A stretch of 64,000 nt of DNA from CAVRXQ01 sp963725215 (GTDB lineage: Bacteria > Actinomycetota > Acidimicrobiia > Acidimicrobiales > Bog-793), in contig CAVRXQ010000007.1 of assembly GCA_963725215.1 (NCBI GenBank), positions 124,001 through 188,000 of the forward strand. Direction: 5' to 3'. Shown piece after piece: positions 16,570 to 25,037 of this stretch. How positions within the stretch are numbered: position 1 is the stretch's first letter; every line of letters starts with the position of its first letter. The notes beneath the pieces are model-generated. The model had not been told where the DNA came from and did no database searches. It saw only the letters and a program-made list of their open reading frames with translations. The position numbers were made by a program, and so were the translations under genes.

Positions 16570-17583
16570 GTGCGCGACGTCCCCGCGAATGCCGCAAGCG
16601 CTGTCTTGCCGCTGCAACGCGGCGACACCGGTGCCGCGGTGGCGGACCTCCAAGCCCGGCTTCGCGCGCTCGGATTCGACATCGCCGATCCCCCAGGACG
16701 CTTCGCCGACGGAACCGAGCGGGCGGTCGCCGCGTTCCAATCCCAGCGCGGGCTGCCTGAGGACGGTCTTTGCGAAGCGCACACCTGGTCGGTGATCGTC
16801 GAGGCGGGTTTTCGCCTCGGATCGCGCCTTTTGTACCGGCGGCGCCCGATGCAGCGCGGTGATGACGTCGCCGATCTGCAGAGGCGACTGAGCCAGCTCG
16901 GGTTCGACTGCCGATCGATCGACGGCATCTTCGGCGACGACACCGTCACGGCGGTCACTGAGTTCCAGCGCAACGTCGGCCTGCGCGCCGATGGGATCTT
17001 CGGCCGCCGCAGCCTGGAAGAACTCGAGAGGATGTCCGTGCGCGAGGGTGCCGCCCGCTTGGTGACCCCGCTGCGTGAGCGCTTGGCGATCGTGCGCGAA
17101 GACGCACGCGATGGGCTCGCCGGGCGGCGTGTGGCGGTCGTCGAGCCGGGAGGGTTCTCGGCCGGAGCGGCCGCGATCTGCCGCGCCCTACGCGACGCCG
17201 GGACGACGAGCGCCTTCCCTTTCACCCACCGCGACGCCTCGCGGGGCTCGCGAGCCGCCAACGACGCCGGCGTCGACGTCGTCGTGGCGTTCGCCCTCCA
17301 GCCCGAAGTGACGACCTGTCGCGTCGCTTACTACCACGGCTTTCGCTACGAGTCGGCAGCGAGCCGCCGACTCGCCGAACTCGTCCAGCAGCGGCTCCCG
17401 AAGGCAACCGGTCTCGATGACGCCGGCGTCGTCGGGATGGCGCTGCCGATCCTGCGCGAGACGCGGATGCCCGCCGTGCTCGTCGAACTCGGCACCCCCG
17501 ACCTTGTCGTCTCGCACCTCGCCACGCTCGCCGACGCCGTCGTCGACGCCCTGAGGTCGTGGTTTGGGGCGGATTGGTCCTGA
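16570..17583 (+). CDS. cwlM: CwlM-like protein, degenerate amidase
   Basis: 337 residues from GTG 16570. Two tandem peptidoglycan-binding repeats (about 13-75: LQRGDTGAAVADLQARLRAL; about 93-153: MQRGDDVADLQRRLSQLGFD) followed by an Amidase_3-like domain (about 170-337). In active enzymes the first zinc His sits in a DPGHGG motif and another in a SIHAN motif; here they read VVEPGGFSAG and VVVAFALQPE, with no His. Only the final Glu, in VLVELGTPD, remains. No signal peptide is seen, so the protein is cytoplasmic. In mycobacteria CwlM, at the same place after trxA, is a regulator of MurA that also binds MurJ. A regulatory role is therefore the best guess. Confidence 0.88.
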   Translation: MRDVPANAASAVLPLQRGDTGAAVADLQARLRALGFDIADPPGRFADGTERAVAAFQSQRGLPEDGLCEAHTWSVIVEAGFRLGSRLLYRRRPMQRGDDVADLQRRLSQLGFDCRSIDGIFGDDTVTAVTEFQRNVGLRADGIFGRRSLEELERMSVREGAARLVTPLRERLAIVREDARDGLAGRRVAVVEPGGFSAGAAAICRALRDAGTTSAFPFTHRDASRGSRAANDAGVDVVVAFALQPEVTTCRVAYYHGFRYESAASRRLAELVQQRLPKATGLDDAGVVGMALPILRETRMPAVLVELGTPDLVVSHLATLADAVVDALRSWFGADWS

Positions 17584-17591
17584 TTTACCGA

Positions 17592-17622
17592 GATCCACAT
17601 GCTGTGCATGACGCTGTGGATC
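17592..17622. terminator. Inverted repeat between cwlM and parB
   Basis: GATCCACA (17592-17599) and TGTGGATC (17615-17622) are perfect complements 15 nt apart, between two convergent genes. It may end transcription from both sides. Each arm also resembles a DnaA box (TGTGGATCA, 8 of 9 to TGTGGATAA), so a DnaA-binding role is possible. There is no T run. Confidence 0.35.
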
Positions 17623-17777
17623 AACTTCCACCGCCGCGTTAACCGAGTCAGGTCGAGCCGCTGTCACGTGGCTGTTGCCGAGCGGTCGCGTTCGCGCGTC
17701 CTCCCTGATAGATACGGGTGTTGGCACGCACGTGCAACTGGCTGGAGCGGGCTTTTCGACGCCATGCGGGCGGCGCC

Positions 17778-18665
17778 TCACGCGTTGGTCGAAGGTTCCC
17801 CGATCATCAAGCGGTAGATCCGCTCGAGGTCTTCAAGGCCGGCGAACTCGATCGTCATCTTGCCCCGGTTGTGGCTCATCTCGACCCGCACCCGGGTGTT
17901 GAGGTGCGTGGCGAGCAGCTCTTCGAGTTCGAGCACGCCGGGCGGCCGCAGCGTCGGCGTCGTCGGGTTCCGTATGGCGGGCGGTTCAACCGGTGGAGTC
18001 GATTCCGGCCCCTGCACATGCATTTCGAGCGAACGGACAGAGAGGTCTTCCTCCACGCTCTTGCGGGCGAGACGCTCTTGCAGGGCACGGTCCGGGGTCG
18101 CGAGCAGCGCCCGAGCGTGGCCGGCTGAAAGCTGGCCGTCTCGCACGTAGCGCTGCACCGACGGCGGGAGCTGGAAGAGTCGCAGCGCGTTCGTCACCGA
18201 GGCGCGGCTCTTTCCGACCCGATGGGCGACCGCGTCGTGGGTGAGGTGAAAGTCCTCGATCAGCTGTTGGTAGCCGGCCGCCTCGTCGAGGGGGTTCAGC
18301 CCTTCTCGGTGGATGTTCTCGACGAGCGCCTGCTCGAGGCTCGCCTCATCGTCGGCGATCTGGACGAGGGCCGGGATCGCGATCAAGCCCGCCCGGCGGG
18401 CAGCCCTCCAGCGTCGTTCCCCCGCGATGAGCTCGTACTCGTCGTCTCCGACTTCGCGCACCAACACCGGCTGCAAGATGCCGACTGCCCGAATCGAGTC
18501 GACGAGCGAGGCAAGGGCCGCCTCGTCAAAGGACGTGCGCGGCTGGAGCTTGTTCGGTCGGATCTTCGCCAGGGCGATCTCGCGCATCCCAGAGGACGGC
18601 TTCGCGCCCTCCGACGGGATGAGCGCACCGAGGCCGCGTCCGAGCCCACTACGGCGCGCCACCAC
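17778..18665 (-). CDS. parB: Chromosome partitioning protein ParB
   Basis: CTP-dependent DNA clamp that loads at parS and spreads to organise the origin. 295 residues. N-terminal GLGRGLGALIP, then IRPNKLQPRTSFDEAALASL, the CTP-binding motifs GERRWRAARRAGL and ENIHREGLNPLDEA, a KorB-like HTH (THDAVAHRVGKSRASVTNAL), and a C-terminal dimer domain ending in DLERIYRLMIGE. It overlaps parA by 17 nt, so the two are translated together. A parS-like site lies at 19623-19638. Confidence 0.97.
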   Translation of the reverse strand: MVARRSGLGRGLGALIPSEGAKPSSGMREIALAKIRPNKLQPRTSFDEAALASLVDSIRAVGILQPVLVREVGDDEYELIAGERRWRAARRAGLIAIPALVQIADDEASLEQALVENIHREGLNPLDEAAGYQQLIEDFHLTHDAVAHRVGKSRASVTNALRLFQLPPSVQRYVRDGQLSAGHARALLATPDRALQERLARKSVEEDLSVRSLEMHVQGPESTPPVEPPAIRNPTTPTLRPPGVLELEELLATHLNTRVRVEMSHNRGKMTIEFAGLEDLERIYRLMIGEPSTNA

Positions 18666-19431
18666 TCACCTCCCTCGCGAGCTCGCGATAGGCGACCGCC
18701 CCCGACGAGCTCGGATCGTGGACGATGACCGGCTCCCCGAACGAGGGGGCCTCGGAGAGGCGCACCGAACGCGGGATGACCGCCTTGCAGACCCGATCGC
18801 CGAAGTGGCTGCGGACCTCGTTCGCCACCTGGTCCGAAAGCCGGGTGCGGGCGTCGTACATCGTGAGGACGATCGTCGAGAGGTCGAGGGTCGGGTTGAG
18901 GTTCGTCCGCACGAGGTCGACGCTGCGAAGCAGCTGGCCGAGGCCCTCGAGCGCGTAGTACTCGCACTGGATCGGGACGAGAACCTCCGAGGCTGCGGCG
19001 AGCCCATTGATGGTGATCAGGCCGAGGGAGGGCGGGCAATCGATGAAGACGAAGTCGAAACCGTCGTGCATCGCCTCGACCGCCCGTCGTAACCGCAGCT
19101 CACGACTCATCGTCGGGACGAGCTCGATCTCCGCGCCGGCGAGGTCGAGGGTCGCCGGGACGATGAAGAGATTCTTCAGGCTCGTCGGCTCGATGCAGTC
19201 CTCGATCGGGAAGTCGTGGAGCAGCACGTCGTACATGGAGTTGTCGAAGCTGCGAGCTTCGATACCGAGGCCGGTCGTCGCGTTGCCCTGCGGGTCCAAG
19301 TCGGCGACGAGCACTCGCCACCCGAGCTCAGCGAGCGCGGCACCGAGGTTGACCGTCGTCGTCGTCTTGCCGACTCCACCCTTTTGGTTCGCCACGGCGA
19401 ACATCCGACGCTTCGGGCGAGTCTGCTCCAC
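18649..19431 (-). CDS. parA: Chromosome partitioning ATPase ParA
   Basis: Walker-type ATPase (Soj/ParA, 260 residues) that binds DNA as an ATP dimer and is stimulated by ParB to segregate origins. Deviant Walker A VANQKGGVGKTTTTVNLGAA, VLVADLDPQGNATTGLG, and Walker B FDFVFIDCPPSLGLITING. Followed by parB with a 17-nt overlap. Confidence 0.97.
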   Translation of the reverse strand: MEQTRPKRRMFAVANQKGGVGKTTTTVNLGAALAELGWRVLVADLDPQGNATTGLGIEARSFDNSMYDVLLHDFPIEDCIEPTSLKNLFIVPATLDLAGAEIELVPTMSRELRLRRAVEAMHDGFDFVFIDCPPSLGLITINGLAAASEVLVPIQCEYYALEGLGQLLRSVDLVRTNLNPTLDLSTIVLTMYDARTRLSDQVANEVRSHFGDRVCKAVIPRSVRLSEAPSFGEPVIVHDPSSSGAVAYRELAREVSGGAP

Positions 19432-19622
19432 CGATTCCCCGTTCTTCCGTCGAAAAAGCGAGATGCCCTGCTCCTTCGGAGTGCTGCCGCGCGGCGGCGG
19501 TTATTCCACCGCGGCGCTACGACGTCGGGCGGGAGTGGCCTCCTATCCTGCACTCCCCTCCCGTGCTGGTCAAGCGGTTTATTTCGCCGATTCGTGGCCG
19601 AAAGGGCGACGTCTCGGAGAGA

Positions 19623-19638
19623 TGTTCCACGAGAAACA
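19623..19638. promoter_or_regulatory. parS-like site
   Basis: TGTTCCACGAGAAACA; read on the other strand it is TGTTTCTCGTGGAACA. It differs at one central position from the near-palindromic bacterial parS consensus TGTTTCACGTGGAACA. It lies 192 nt upstream of parA, 4 kb from dnaA, where parS sites are expected. It is the only such match I noticed in the window. Confidence 0.7.
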
Positions 19639-19663
19639 AGTTTCACTGTGGTACATCTGCCTT

Positions 19664-20002
19664 GTGGCCACGGCCGAGGAGTGGGCCTGGGCGGCGGCGA
19701 TCTTCGAAGGATTCGGTGCCGTCACGACCCTGAACGCGGGGCGCGACCTGCGTCTCGCGCTCCATCTCACCGAGCGCGATGTCGCAGAGCGATACGCAGG
19801 GATCGTCGGCGTCCGACTGTTGGGGCCGTACCCGGCAGCACCGACGGCGAGCGGCACCACGCGCCGCCCTTCGTTCCGTTGCAACCTCAACGGGAGGCGC
19901 GCCATCGGCGCCGCCGACGCGATGTGGGACTGGCTCGGGGAGCGCACACGAGCTCGGATCTCCGCCCTCGGCTTCGTGCCGCTCGGTCGAATCGCCCGCT
20001 GA
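19664..20002 (+). CDS. LAGLIDADG-like orphan protein
   Basis: 112 residues from GTG 19664 (an ATG at 19622 would add 14 residues and place the parS-like site inside the gene). It resembles single-domain LAGLIDADG proteins: WAWAAAIFEGFGAVTTL near the start, then RLALHLTERDVAERYAGIVG, LLGPYP, a strand region RPSFRCNLNGRRAI and the end MWDWLGERTRARISALG. In the LAGLIDADG motif the last acidic residue, which binds metal, is replaced by Phe (EGFG instead of EGEG), so nuclease activity is doubtful. It lies between parA and rsmG in the opposite direction to both. No intron or intein is evident around it. Confidence 0.65.
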   Translation: MATAEEWAWAAAIFEGFGAVTTLNAGRDLRLALHLTERDVAERYAGIVGVRLLGPYPAAPTASGTTRRPSFRCNLNGRRAIGAADAMWDWLGERTRARISALGFVPLGRIAR

Positions 20003-20034
20003 GGTCCGGGTCACCCAGCCCAACCGGGGCGAAT

Positions 20035-20685
20035 TCAGAAGAGGGGTCGCTTCTGCGGGACGCCCACCCTGCGGGGGTAGCGGGCGTCGAGCGGGGCGAT
20101 GGCGCGCGCTGCCGCGAAGCGAAACTCAGAGGGAGCGGTCGCCGCGGGCACGAGGCCGAGCTTCTCCAGCCCCTCGACGGGCCAGCGGGTTCCAGCCTCT
20201 TCCTCGCCGGGTGGCTCGGATGTGACGATGGCTCCCCCCAAGACGAGGAAACCGGCTCCGCACTCCGCGGTGACCGCTGGACGGGCGAATGCGCGCGCAA
20301 CGACCACGTCAAAAGCGAAGCGCAGCTCGGAGCGGTGGGCGGCCAACTCCGCCCGCTCCGCGATCACCGAGGCCCGTTCGGAAAGACCGAGCTCAGCGAG
20401 GGCGCGGGCGAGGTCGGAGGCGCGCTCGGTACTCCCTTCCAGCAGGACGAACGAGGTCCGAGGTAGCTGACGGGCAAGCACAAGGCCGGGTAAACCCGCC
20501 CCGCTGCCAAGATCGAGGATCCGCCGGGCCTCGACGAGACCAGGCCATGCGTCGAGAAACGCGAGCGCGTGGGCGACGTGACTGCGCGCGTCGCCCGGCC
20601 CGAGCGCGCCATGACGTTGCGCGCGCGCAAAGACCGAGGCGAACTCGGCAGCGACCTGCTCCGAAAGAGAGTGGTTACTCGGCGT
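20035..20685 (-). CDS. rsmG: 16S rRNA G527 methyltransferase RsmG, start unresolved
   Basis: RsmG methylates the N7 of a guanine in 16S rRNA using S-adenosylmethionine. Family features: ARRILDLGSGAGLPGLVLAR (AdoMet site), VVVARAFARPAVTAECGAGF, and the C-terminal ARYPRRVGVPQKRPLF. The frame is open from 20721 to 20035, but between the upstream TGA and GTG 20481 it contains no ATG, GTG or TTG. GTG 20481 falls after the AdoMet-binding motif, so it would give a dead protein. Homology starts near 20665 (SLSEQVAAEFASVF), next to the jag stop. ACG at 20685 is only a placeholder start. A non-canonical start, a frameshift or an error could explain this. Confidence 0.8.
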   Translation of the reverse strand, partial: TPSNHSLSEQVAAEFASVFARAQRHGALGPGDARSHVAHALAFLDAWPGLVEARRILDLGSGAGLPGLVLARQLPRTSFVLLEGSTERASDLARALAELGLSERASVIAERAELAAHRSELRFAFDVVVARAFARPAVTAECGAGFLVLGGAIVTSEPPGEEEAGTRWPVEGLEKLGLVPAATAPSEFRFAAARAIAPLDARYPRRVGVPQKRPLF

Positions 20686-21610
20686 CGCTCGTGTCGGCGA
20701 CCGACACGTTCGCCGGGCGGATCACGACGTAGCGCTTCGGTTCGAAGCCCGCCGAAGTCGTCTCGAGACCGGCAAACTCGGCGACCGTGTCGTGAACGAT
20801 CTTCCGATCGGCCGCGCCCATCGGCTCGAGCGCCTCCGCAATCCCTGACGCGAGGACTTCCTCGGCGCGGCGGCGGGCGAATGTGGCGAGCGCCTCCGCC
20901 CTGCGCTTACGAAAACCGGCGACGTCTACGACGACACGCAGGACCTGGTCTTCTCCATGACGGTGGACCACGGTTCGAGCGAGCTCCTGCAAGGCGTCGA
21001 GCGTCGAGCCACGAGGGCCGATGAGCAGGCCCAGGTCCTCACCATCGACGTCGACGAAGATGTGCTCCTCGTCCGTCCGTGCCTGCGTCTCTGCCTCGAG
21101 CCCGAAGCGCTCGACGACGCCGCGGACGAACGAGGACGCGAGATCGACTTGTTCCTCGACGGTCATCACTGACTCCTTGTCTTTGTGGCCGGACTCATTC
21201 GGCCGACCGCTCGGCGACTGTCTCCCCCGTCCGGCGCGCCGACGCCTCGAGCGGGTCTTTTGCGGCATCGGCGAACCAACTTCGGTCGACACCGCGGCGA
21301 CGCTCTCCGCTCCGTCACCCGATGCGCTCGCCAACTTCTGCTTCGTTGACGAGGAGCGACGAGTTGTACTCGTCGACTGCCTCGCCGCTCGGGGGGTCCG
21401 GCTGCGCTCGCGTTGCGGCCGCTTCGGGCGCACCGTCGCGGGACGCACCCGGGCACGGACTCGCGCCTCGCCGCGTCCGATCCCGAAGATTCCCGGTCGG
21501 GGCTCCGCGACGACAACGACCTCGGCGTCATGCTCGTCGACGCCGAGCTCGTCCAGGGCCGCGTCGAGCGCTTCGGCGACCGTCTTTCCCGTCGTCTCGA
21601 CCCACTCCAT
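20675..21610 (-). CDS. jag: Jag/KhpB RNA-binding protein
   Basis: 311 residues. Jag-N domain (MEWVETTGKTVAEALDAALD, then RPGIFGIGRGEARVRARV), a long basic and low-complexity linker (about 60-150, many Arg and Ser), a KH domain with the GxxG loop LLIGPRGSTLDALQELARTV, and an R3H domain (RKRRAEALATFARRRAEEVL to VAEFAGLETTS). Known KhpB proteins bind RNA and influence cell division and envelope growth. It sits between yidC (2 nt upstream) and rsmG, the conserved order. Confidence 0.94.
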   Translation of the reverse strand: MEWVETTGKTVAEALDAALDELGVDEHDAEVVVVAEPRPGIFGIGRGEARVRARVRPATVRPKRPQRERSRTPRAARQSTSTTRRSSSTKQKLASASGDGAESVAAVSTEVGSPMPQKTRSRRRRAGRGRQSPSGRPNESGHKDKESVMTVEEQVDLASSFVRGVVERFGLEAETQARTDEEHIFVDVDGEDLGLLIGPRGSTLDALQELARTVVHRHGEDQVLRVVVDVAGFRKRRAEALATFARRRAEEVLASGIAEALEPMGAADRKIVHDTVAEFAGLETTSAGFEPKRYVVIRPANVSVADTSDAE

Positions 21611-21612
21611 GT

Positions 21613-22767
21613 CTAACGGGGGCGGCGCGGACGCTTGGAGCGCGAACGCGTCTGTCCCCGCGCCGGCGAGCCTCCGGGACCGCGCCCGCCGGGCGGGATC
21701 GCGCCGCGACCATTCCCGGAGGCAGTGGGCGTCGGGCGCGGCGGTGCCGGGCGGGTCTCCGGCGGGGGAGCGCTCGGCCGCGGAGGCCGATCACCGAGCG
21801 CCGGTGTCGGTGGCAGGAGCCGCTCCAAAAAACGCTTTGGGCGCGTCTCGGTCGCCTTCGTGTCGACGACTTTCGGTTCGTTTTTCGTTCGCGCACTCAG
21901 CTGTGCCATCGACTCTCTGATGTGCGGATCGCGCCGGTACATGAACTCCTGCTGGCTGATACGGAAGAGACTCGAGACTATGAAGTAGACGTTCACGCCA
22001 GCTGGGATCGCGATGTAGATCACCGCGAAGACGATCGGCATGATCCGCTGCATCTGCTGCATCTGCGGGTTCGCGGCGGCCGCGGCGGCGTTCCTCCCAC
22101 TTACCTGCTTGATCTGGATGTACTGCAACGCGATCGCGACGAGGATCAGGGCGATGTAGGGGGTCTTCGACCCCCACGACAGCCCAGCTGAACGGACCGA
22201 GTCGGCGAGATTGATCCCGAAAGCGTTGAGATGGCCGTGCGCGTGCTCGATCGCGCTGAAGAGCTTCGAACTCCGCTTGATGTACAGCGGCTGTGGACAA
22301 ATCTTTCCGGAGTTCAATCCGTGGCAGTACGCATGCGCCGCCGCGACAGATACGAAGGTCTTCGTGTGGATGAGTCCGCGAATCGTTCCGTAGAGGATCC
22401 AGAAGATCGGCAGCTGCAACAGCATCGGCAGACAGCCCCCCGTCGGGCTGACGCCGTTCTCCCGGTACAGCGCCATCATTTCCTCGTTGAGGTGCTGGCG
22501 AGCCTCCTGTTTTTCTGCCGCCGTCATCCCCGGATTTGTCTTGTACCGGGTCTGAATCTTCTTCAACTCCGGGGCGAGGAGTTGCATCTTCATCATCGAG
22601 CGCGTCGCCCGGCGAGTGATCGGGAACACGACGATCATCACGACGATCGTCAGCAAAGCGATCGCGATCGCGTAATTCGCGATCAGCGAGTAGAAGACGG
22701 CGATCAGCCAAGCAAACGCGATAAAGAACGGGTGAGCTATCTCTCCAATAGATGAGGCGAAGATCAC
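21613..22767 (-). CDS. yidC: Membrane protein insertase YidC
   Basis: YidC/Oxa1 insertase, 384 residues. Five membrane segments in the Gram-positive-like form with no large periplasmic domain: FAWLIAVFYSLIANYAIAIA, then FPITRRATRSMMKMQLLAPE, GGCLPMLLQLPIFWILYGTI, a loop segment, and PIVFAVIYIAIPAGVNVYFI. The conserved cytoplasmic hairpin (APELKKIQTRYK) and positively charged groove are present. A Pro- and Arg-rich C-terminal tail of about 80 residues is likely to contact the ribosome. 10 nt downstream of yidD. Confidence 0.96.
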   Translation of the reverse strand: MIFASSIGEIAHPFFIAFAWLIAVFYSLIANYAIAIALLTIVVMIVVFPITRRATRSMMKMQLLAPELKKIQTRYKTNPGMTAAEKQEARQHLNEEMMALYRENGVSPTGGCLPMLLQLPIFWILYGTIRGLIHTKTFVSVAAAHAYCHGLNSGKICPQPLYIKRSSKLFSAIEHAHGHLNAFGINLADSVRSAGLSWGSKTPYIALILVAIALQYIQIKQVSGRNAAAAAANPQMQQMQRIMPIVFAVIYIAIPAGVNVYFIVSSLFRISQQEFMYRRDPHIRESMAQLSARTKNEPKVVDTKATETRPKRFLERLLPPTPALGDRPPRPSAPPPETRPAPPRPTPTASGNGRGAIPPGGRGPGGSPARGQTRSRSKRPRRPR

Positions 22768-22777
22768 GTTGCGACCC

Positions 22778-23008
22778 TCAGCTCGGCACGGGGTCGAAGC
22801 CGCGGCCCCCGGCGGGTCGGCAACGCCCGAGCCGGCGCATCGCGAGCACCCCGCCGCGCAACACGCCGTGAGCCTCGATCGCCTCTGCCGCGTAGGCAGA
22901 GCAGGAGGGGACGAACCGGCACGGGGAGGGCTTCCCGAGGCGCGTTGCCTGGTAGAGACGGATCGACGCGATGCACGCCCGTCTGATCGTCGTAGTGACC
23001 CGGTTCAT
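22778..23008 (-). CDS. yidD: Membrane protein insertion efficiency factor YidD
   Basis: 76 residues. All the family motifs are present: RLYQATRLGKPSPCRFVPSC, SAYAAEAIEAHGVLRGG, RRLGRCRPAGGRGFDPVP. Conserved cysteines are in CRFVPSCSAY and GRC. Small peripheral membrane protein that helps YidC. Start overlaps the rnpA stop by 4 nt (ATGA). Confidence 0.95.
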   Translation of the reverse strand: MNRVTTTIRRACIASIRLYQATRLGKPSPCRFVPSCSAYAAEAIEAHGVLRGGVLAMRRLGRCRPAGGRGFDPVPS

Positions 23009-23349
23009 CGGGTCTCCCCGCTTGCCCGCCGCATCGTCTCGATCACCTGTTCTCTCAGTTCGCCAAAGCGAAGGTCGACGACCCCACGGCCGACACCGAT
23101 CAGGTACGCCCCCGGCGCAAGATCAGGTGATGCCCCCGCCGCGATCACCCGCAGGCGGCGACGACAGCGGTTGCGGACGACGGCTCCTCCGACGTGCCGG
23201 CCAACGGCGTACGCGACACAGACGTCGGCGCCACCGTCCTCCGGCGGCAGGAAGTGTACCGTGACCACCCCGTTGCGGGCCCGACGAGGACTCGCGGCGA
23301 GCGCGCGAAAGCGCGCCCTACCCCGCACCCTCGGGGGACGGCCGCTCAA
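23005..23349 (-). CDS. rnpA: Ribonuclease P protein component
   Basis: Protein subunit of RNase P, which matures tRNA 5' ends. Signature: ARNGVVTVHFLPPEDG and the RNR motif VGRHVGGAVVRNRCRRRLR. I choose TTG 23349, which overlaps the rpmH stop (TTGA), giving 114 residues; GTG 23328 is an alternative. The frame stays open to 23631, but that extension is antisense-frame sequence of rpmH and not homologous. Confidence 0.92.
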   Translation of the reverse strand: MSGRPPRVRGRARFRALAASPRRARNGVVTVHFLPPEDGGADVCVAYAVGRHVGGAVVRNRCRRRLRVIAAGASPDLAPGAYLIGVGRGVVDLRFGELREQVIETMRRASGETR

Positions 23350-23480
23350 GCCGAAAGGCGCACCCGACCGCGGCGACGCCGAGCCTTCAAGATCTCCTGA
23401 CCGGCGCGCGTCGACATGCGATGTCGAAATCCGTGCCGCTTCGCGCGCTTGCGGTTGTTCGGTTGAAAGGTTCGCTTCAT
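23346..23480 (-). CDS. rpmH: 50S ribosomal protein L34
   Basis: 44 residues: MKRTFQPNNRKRAKRHGFR, then MSTRAGQEILKARRRRGRVR and a short end. Exact family length and sequence. Divergent from dnaA with 180 nt between them, and overlapping rnpA downstream. Confidence 0.96.
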   Translation of the reverse strand: MKRTFQPNNRKRAKRHGFRHRMSTRAGQEILKARRRRGRVRLSA

Positions 23481-23621
23481 CGCATCCCGATCTGAGGAAC
23501 GATGATGCTAGCGCGCCGTGTGCGTGGTCTTCCCAGCCAAAAGCGAAAATTGCCCAGAGCGTTCGCTTCGGGTCCGCTATACGATGCCCGCCTGGGGACG
23601 CAGGCGACGCCCGCGTGCTGC

Positions 23622-23653
23622 GAATCCACACTTGTGGACTCCCTTGTGGACAA
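23622..23653. promoter_or_regulatory. DnaA-box cluster upstream of dnaA
   Basis: Three DnaA-box-like nonamers just before dnaA: GAATCCACA (23622-23630), TTGTGGACT (23632-23640) and TGTGGACAA (23645-23653). The last is a perfect TTGTCCACA box on the minus strand, the actinobacterial form. They lie between a TATACGAT-like box (23578-23585) and the dnaA ATG, consistent with autoregulation by DnaA. Confidence 0.6.
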
Positions 23654-23660
23654 CCTGCTT

Positions 23661-25037
23661 ATGAAGGCGGCTACGTTGCTCGACGCAAAAGAACTCTGGG
23701 ATGGCTGTGCGGGCGCCATCCAGTCCCAGGTGTCAGAAGCGGTTTGGCACGCCTGGTTCTCTGGCGTGCATCCCTCCGGTTTTCAGAACGGAACCCTCGT
23801 GCTTACGGTGCCAAATGCGCACGTCAGGGAGCGCCTCGAGACCCGGTTCGCCCCGCTCGTTCGTGCCGCGGTGATCGATTCGGTCGGAACCGAATTCCCG
23901 ATCCGCTTCGATGTCGATCCCGCCGCGACGAGGGAGCCCGATGAGGTCGAGGATCGCTCCGATCCGCAAATCACACGCGACTCGCCTCAGCCCGAGCCTT
24001 CGCGTGACGACACAACAATTGTTCGGCGTTACACGTTTGACGGATTCGTCATCGGCCCATCGAATCGATTCGCTCACGCTGCGGCGCTCACGGTCGCCGA
24101 AGCACCCGGTCGCGCGTACAACCCGTTGTTCATCTTCGGCGCCGCAGGACTCGGCAAAACCCACCTTCTCCACGCGATTCGGAATTACGTGAAGGAGAAC
24201 TTCCCGCGTCACAACGTTCAATATGTGCCAACCGAATCGATGCTGAACGAATTCCTCGCGTCGATCCAGAACAACACGATGTCCGCCTTCAAACGCCGCT
24301 ACCGCGAGTGCGACGTGCTGTTGATCGACGACATCCAGCAGATCGAAGGAAAAGAGGCTCTGCAAGAGGAGTTCTTCCACACGTTCAATGCTCTCCACGA
24401 CAACATGCGACAACTCGTACTGAGCTCCGACCGGCCGCCAGGATCGATAAAAACCCTGGAAGACCGGCTAAAAAGCCGCTTCATGTCGGGACTCGTCACC
24501 GAGATCAGCCCGCCCGAGCTCGAGACGCGAATCGCGATCCTTCGCTCCAAGGCCCAGCACGAACGCCTCGTCGTCGACGACCAAGTCTTGGAATTCATTG
24601 CGAGCCTCGTCTCGGAAAACATCCGAGAACTCGAGGGCGCACTGATTCGCGTCACCGCGTACGCGAGTTTGACGAAACAGCCACTCACCACTGACCTTGC
24701 CGAGCACGTGTTGTCGGATCTCGTTTCGGATCGCCAACCCCGACGGATCACCGCCCGCCAAATCCTCGACATGAGCGCAGAACACTTCGGATTTACAGTC
24801 GACGAACTGACGAGCCCGAGTCGGCGCCGACCACTCGTCATGGCGCGTCAGATCTCCATGTATTTGTTCCGAGAACTCACCGAGTACTCCTATCCCGCGA
24901 TCGCAAGGGAGTTCGGCGGCCGCGACCACACGACGGTGATCCACGCCGTCGACAAAATCTCGAAGCTGATGAAAGAGCGCCGCCAGGTCTACGACCAGGT
25001 GAACGAGCTGACGCTACGGATCCGTAGCGGACATTAG
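23661..25037 (+). CDS. dnaA: Chromosomal replication initiator DnaA
   Basis: AAA+ initiator that melts oriC; 458 residues from ATG 23661. N-terminal domain I includes DAKELWDGCAGAIQSQVSEA. Variable domain II is about residues 85-120. AAA+ domain III: FVIGPSNRFAHAAALTVAEA, Walker A FGAAGLGKTHLLHAIRNY (near residue 160), Walker B VLLIDDIQQIEGKE, sensor region LVLSSDRPPGSIKTLEDRLK. DNA-binding domain IV ends with GRDHTTVIHAVDKISKLM. I prefer 23661 to an in-frame ATG at 23502 because homology starts here and the DnaA-box cluster would otherwise fall inside the gene. Confidence 0.97.
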   Translation: MKAATLLDAKELWDGCAGAIQSQVSEAVWHAWFSGVHPSGFQNGTLVLTVPNAHVRERLETRFAPLVRAAVIDSVGTEFPIRFDVDPAATREPDEVEDRSDPQITRDSPQPEPSRDDTTIVRRYTFDGFVIGPSNRFAHAAALTVAEAPGRAYNPLFIFGAAGLGKTHLLHAIRNYVKENFPRHNVQYVPTESMLNEFLASIQNNTMSAFKRRYRECDVLLIDDIQQIEGKEALQEEFFHTFNALHDNMRQLVLSSDRPPGSIKTLEDRLKSRFMSGLVTEISPPELETRIAILRSKAQHERLVVDDQVLEFIASLVSENIRELEGALIRVTAYASLTKQPLTTDLAEHVLSDLVSDRQPRRITARQILDMSAEHFGFTVDELTSPSRRRPLVMARQISMYLFRELTEYSYPAIAREFGGRDHTTVIHAVDKISKLMKERRQVYDQVNELTLRIRSGH

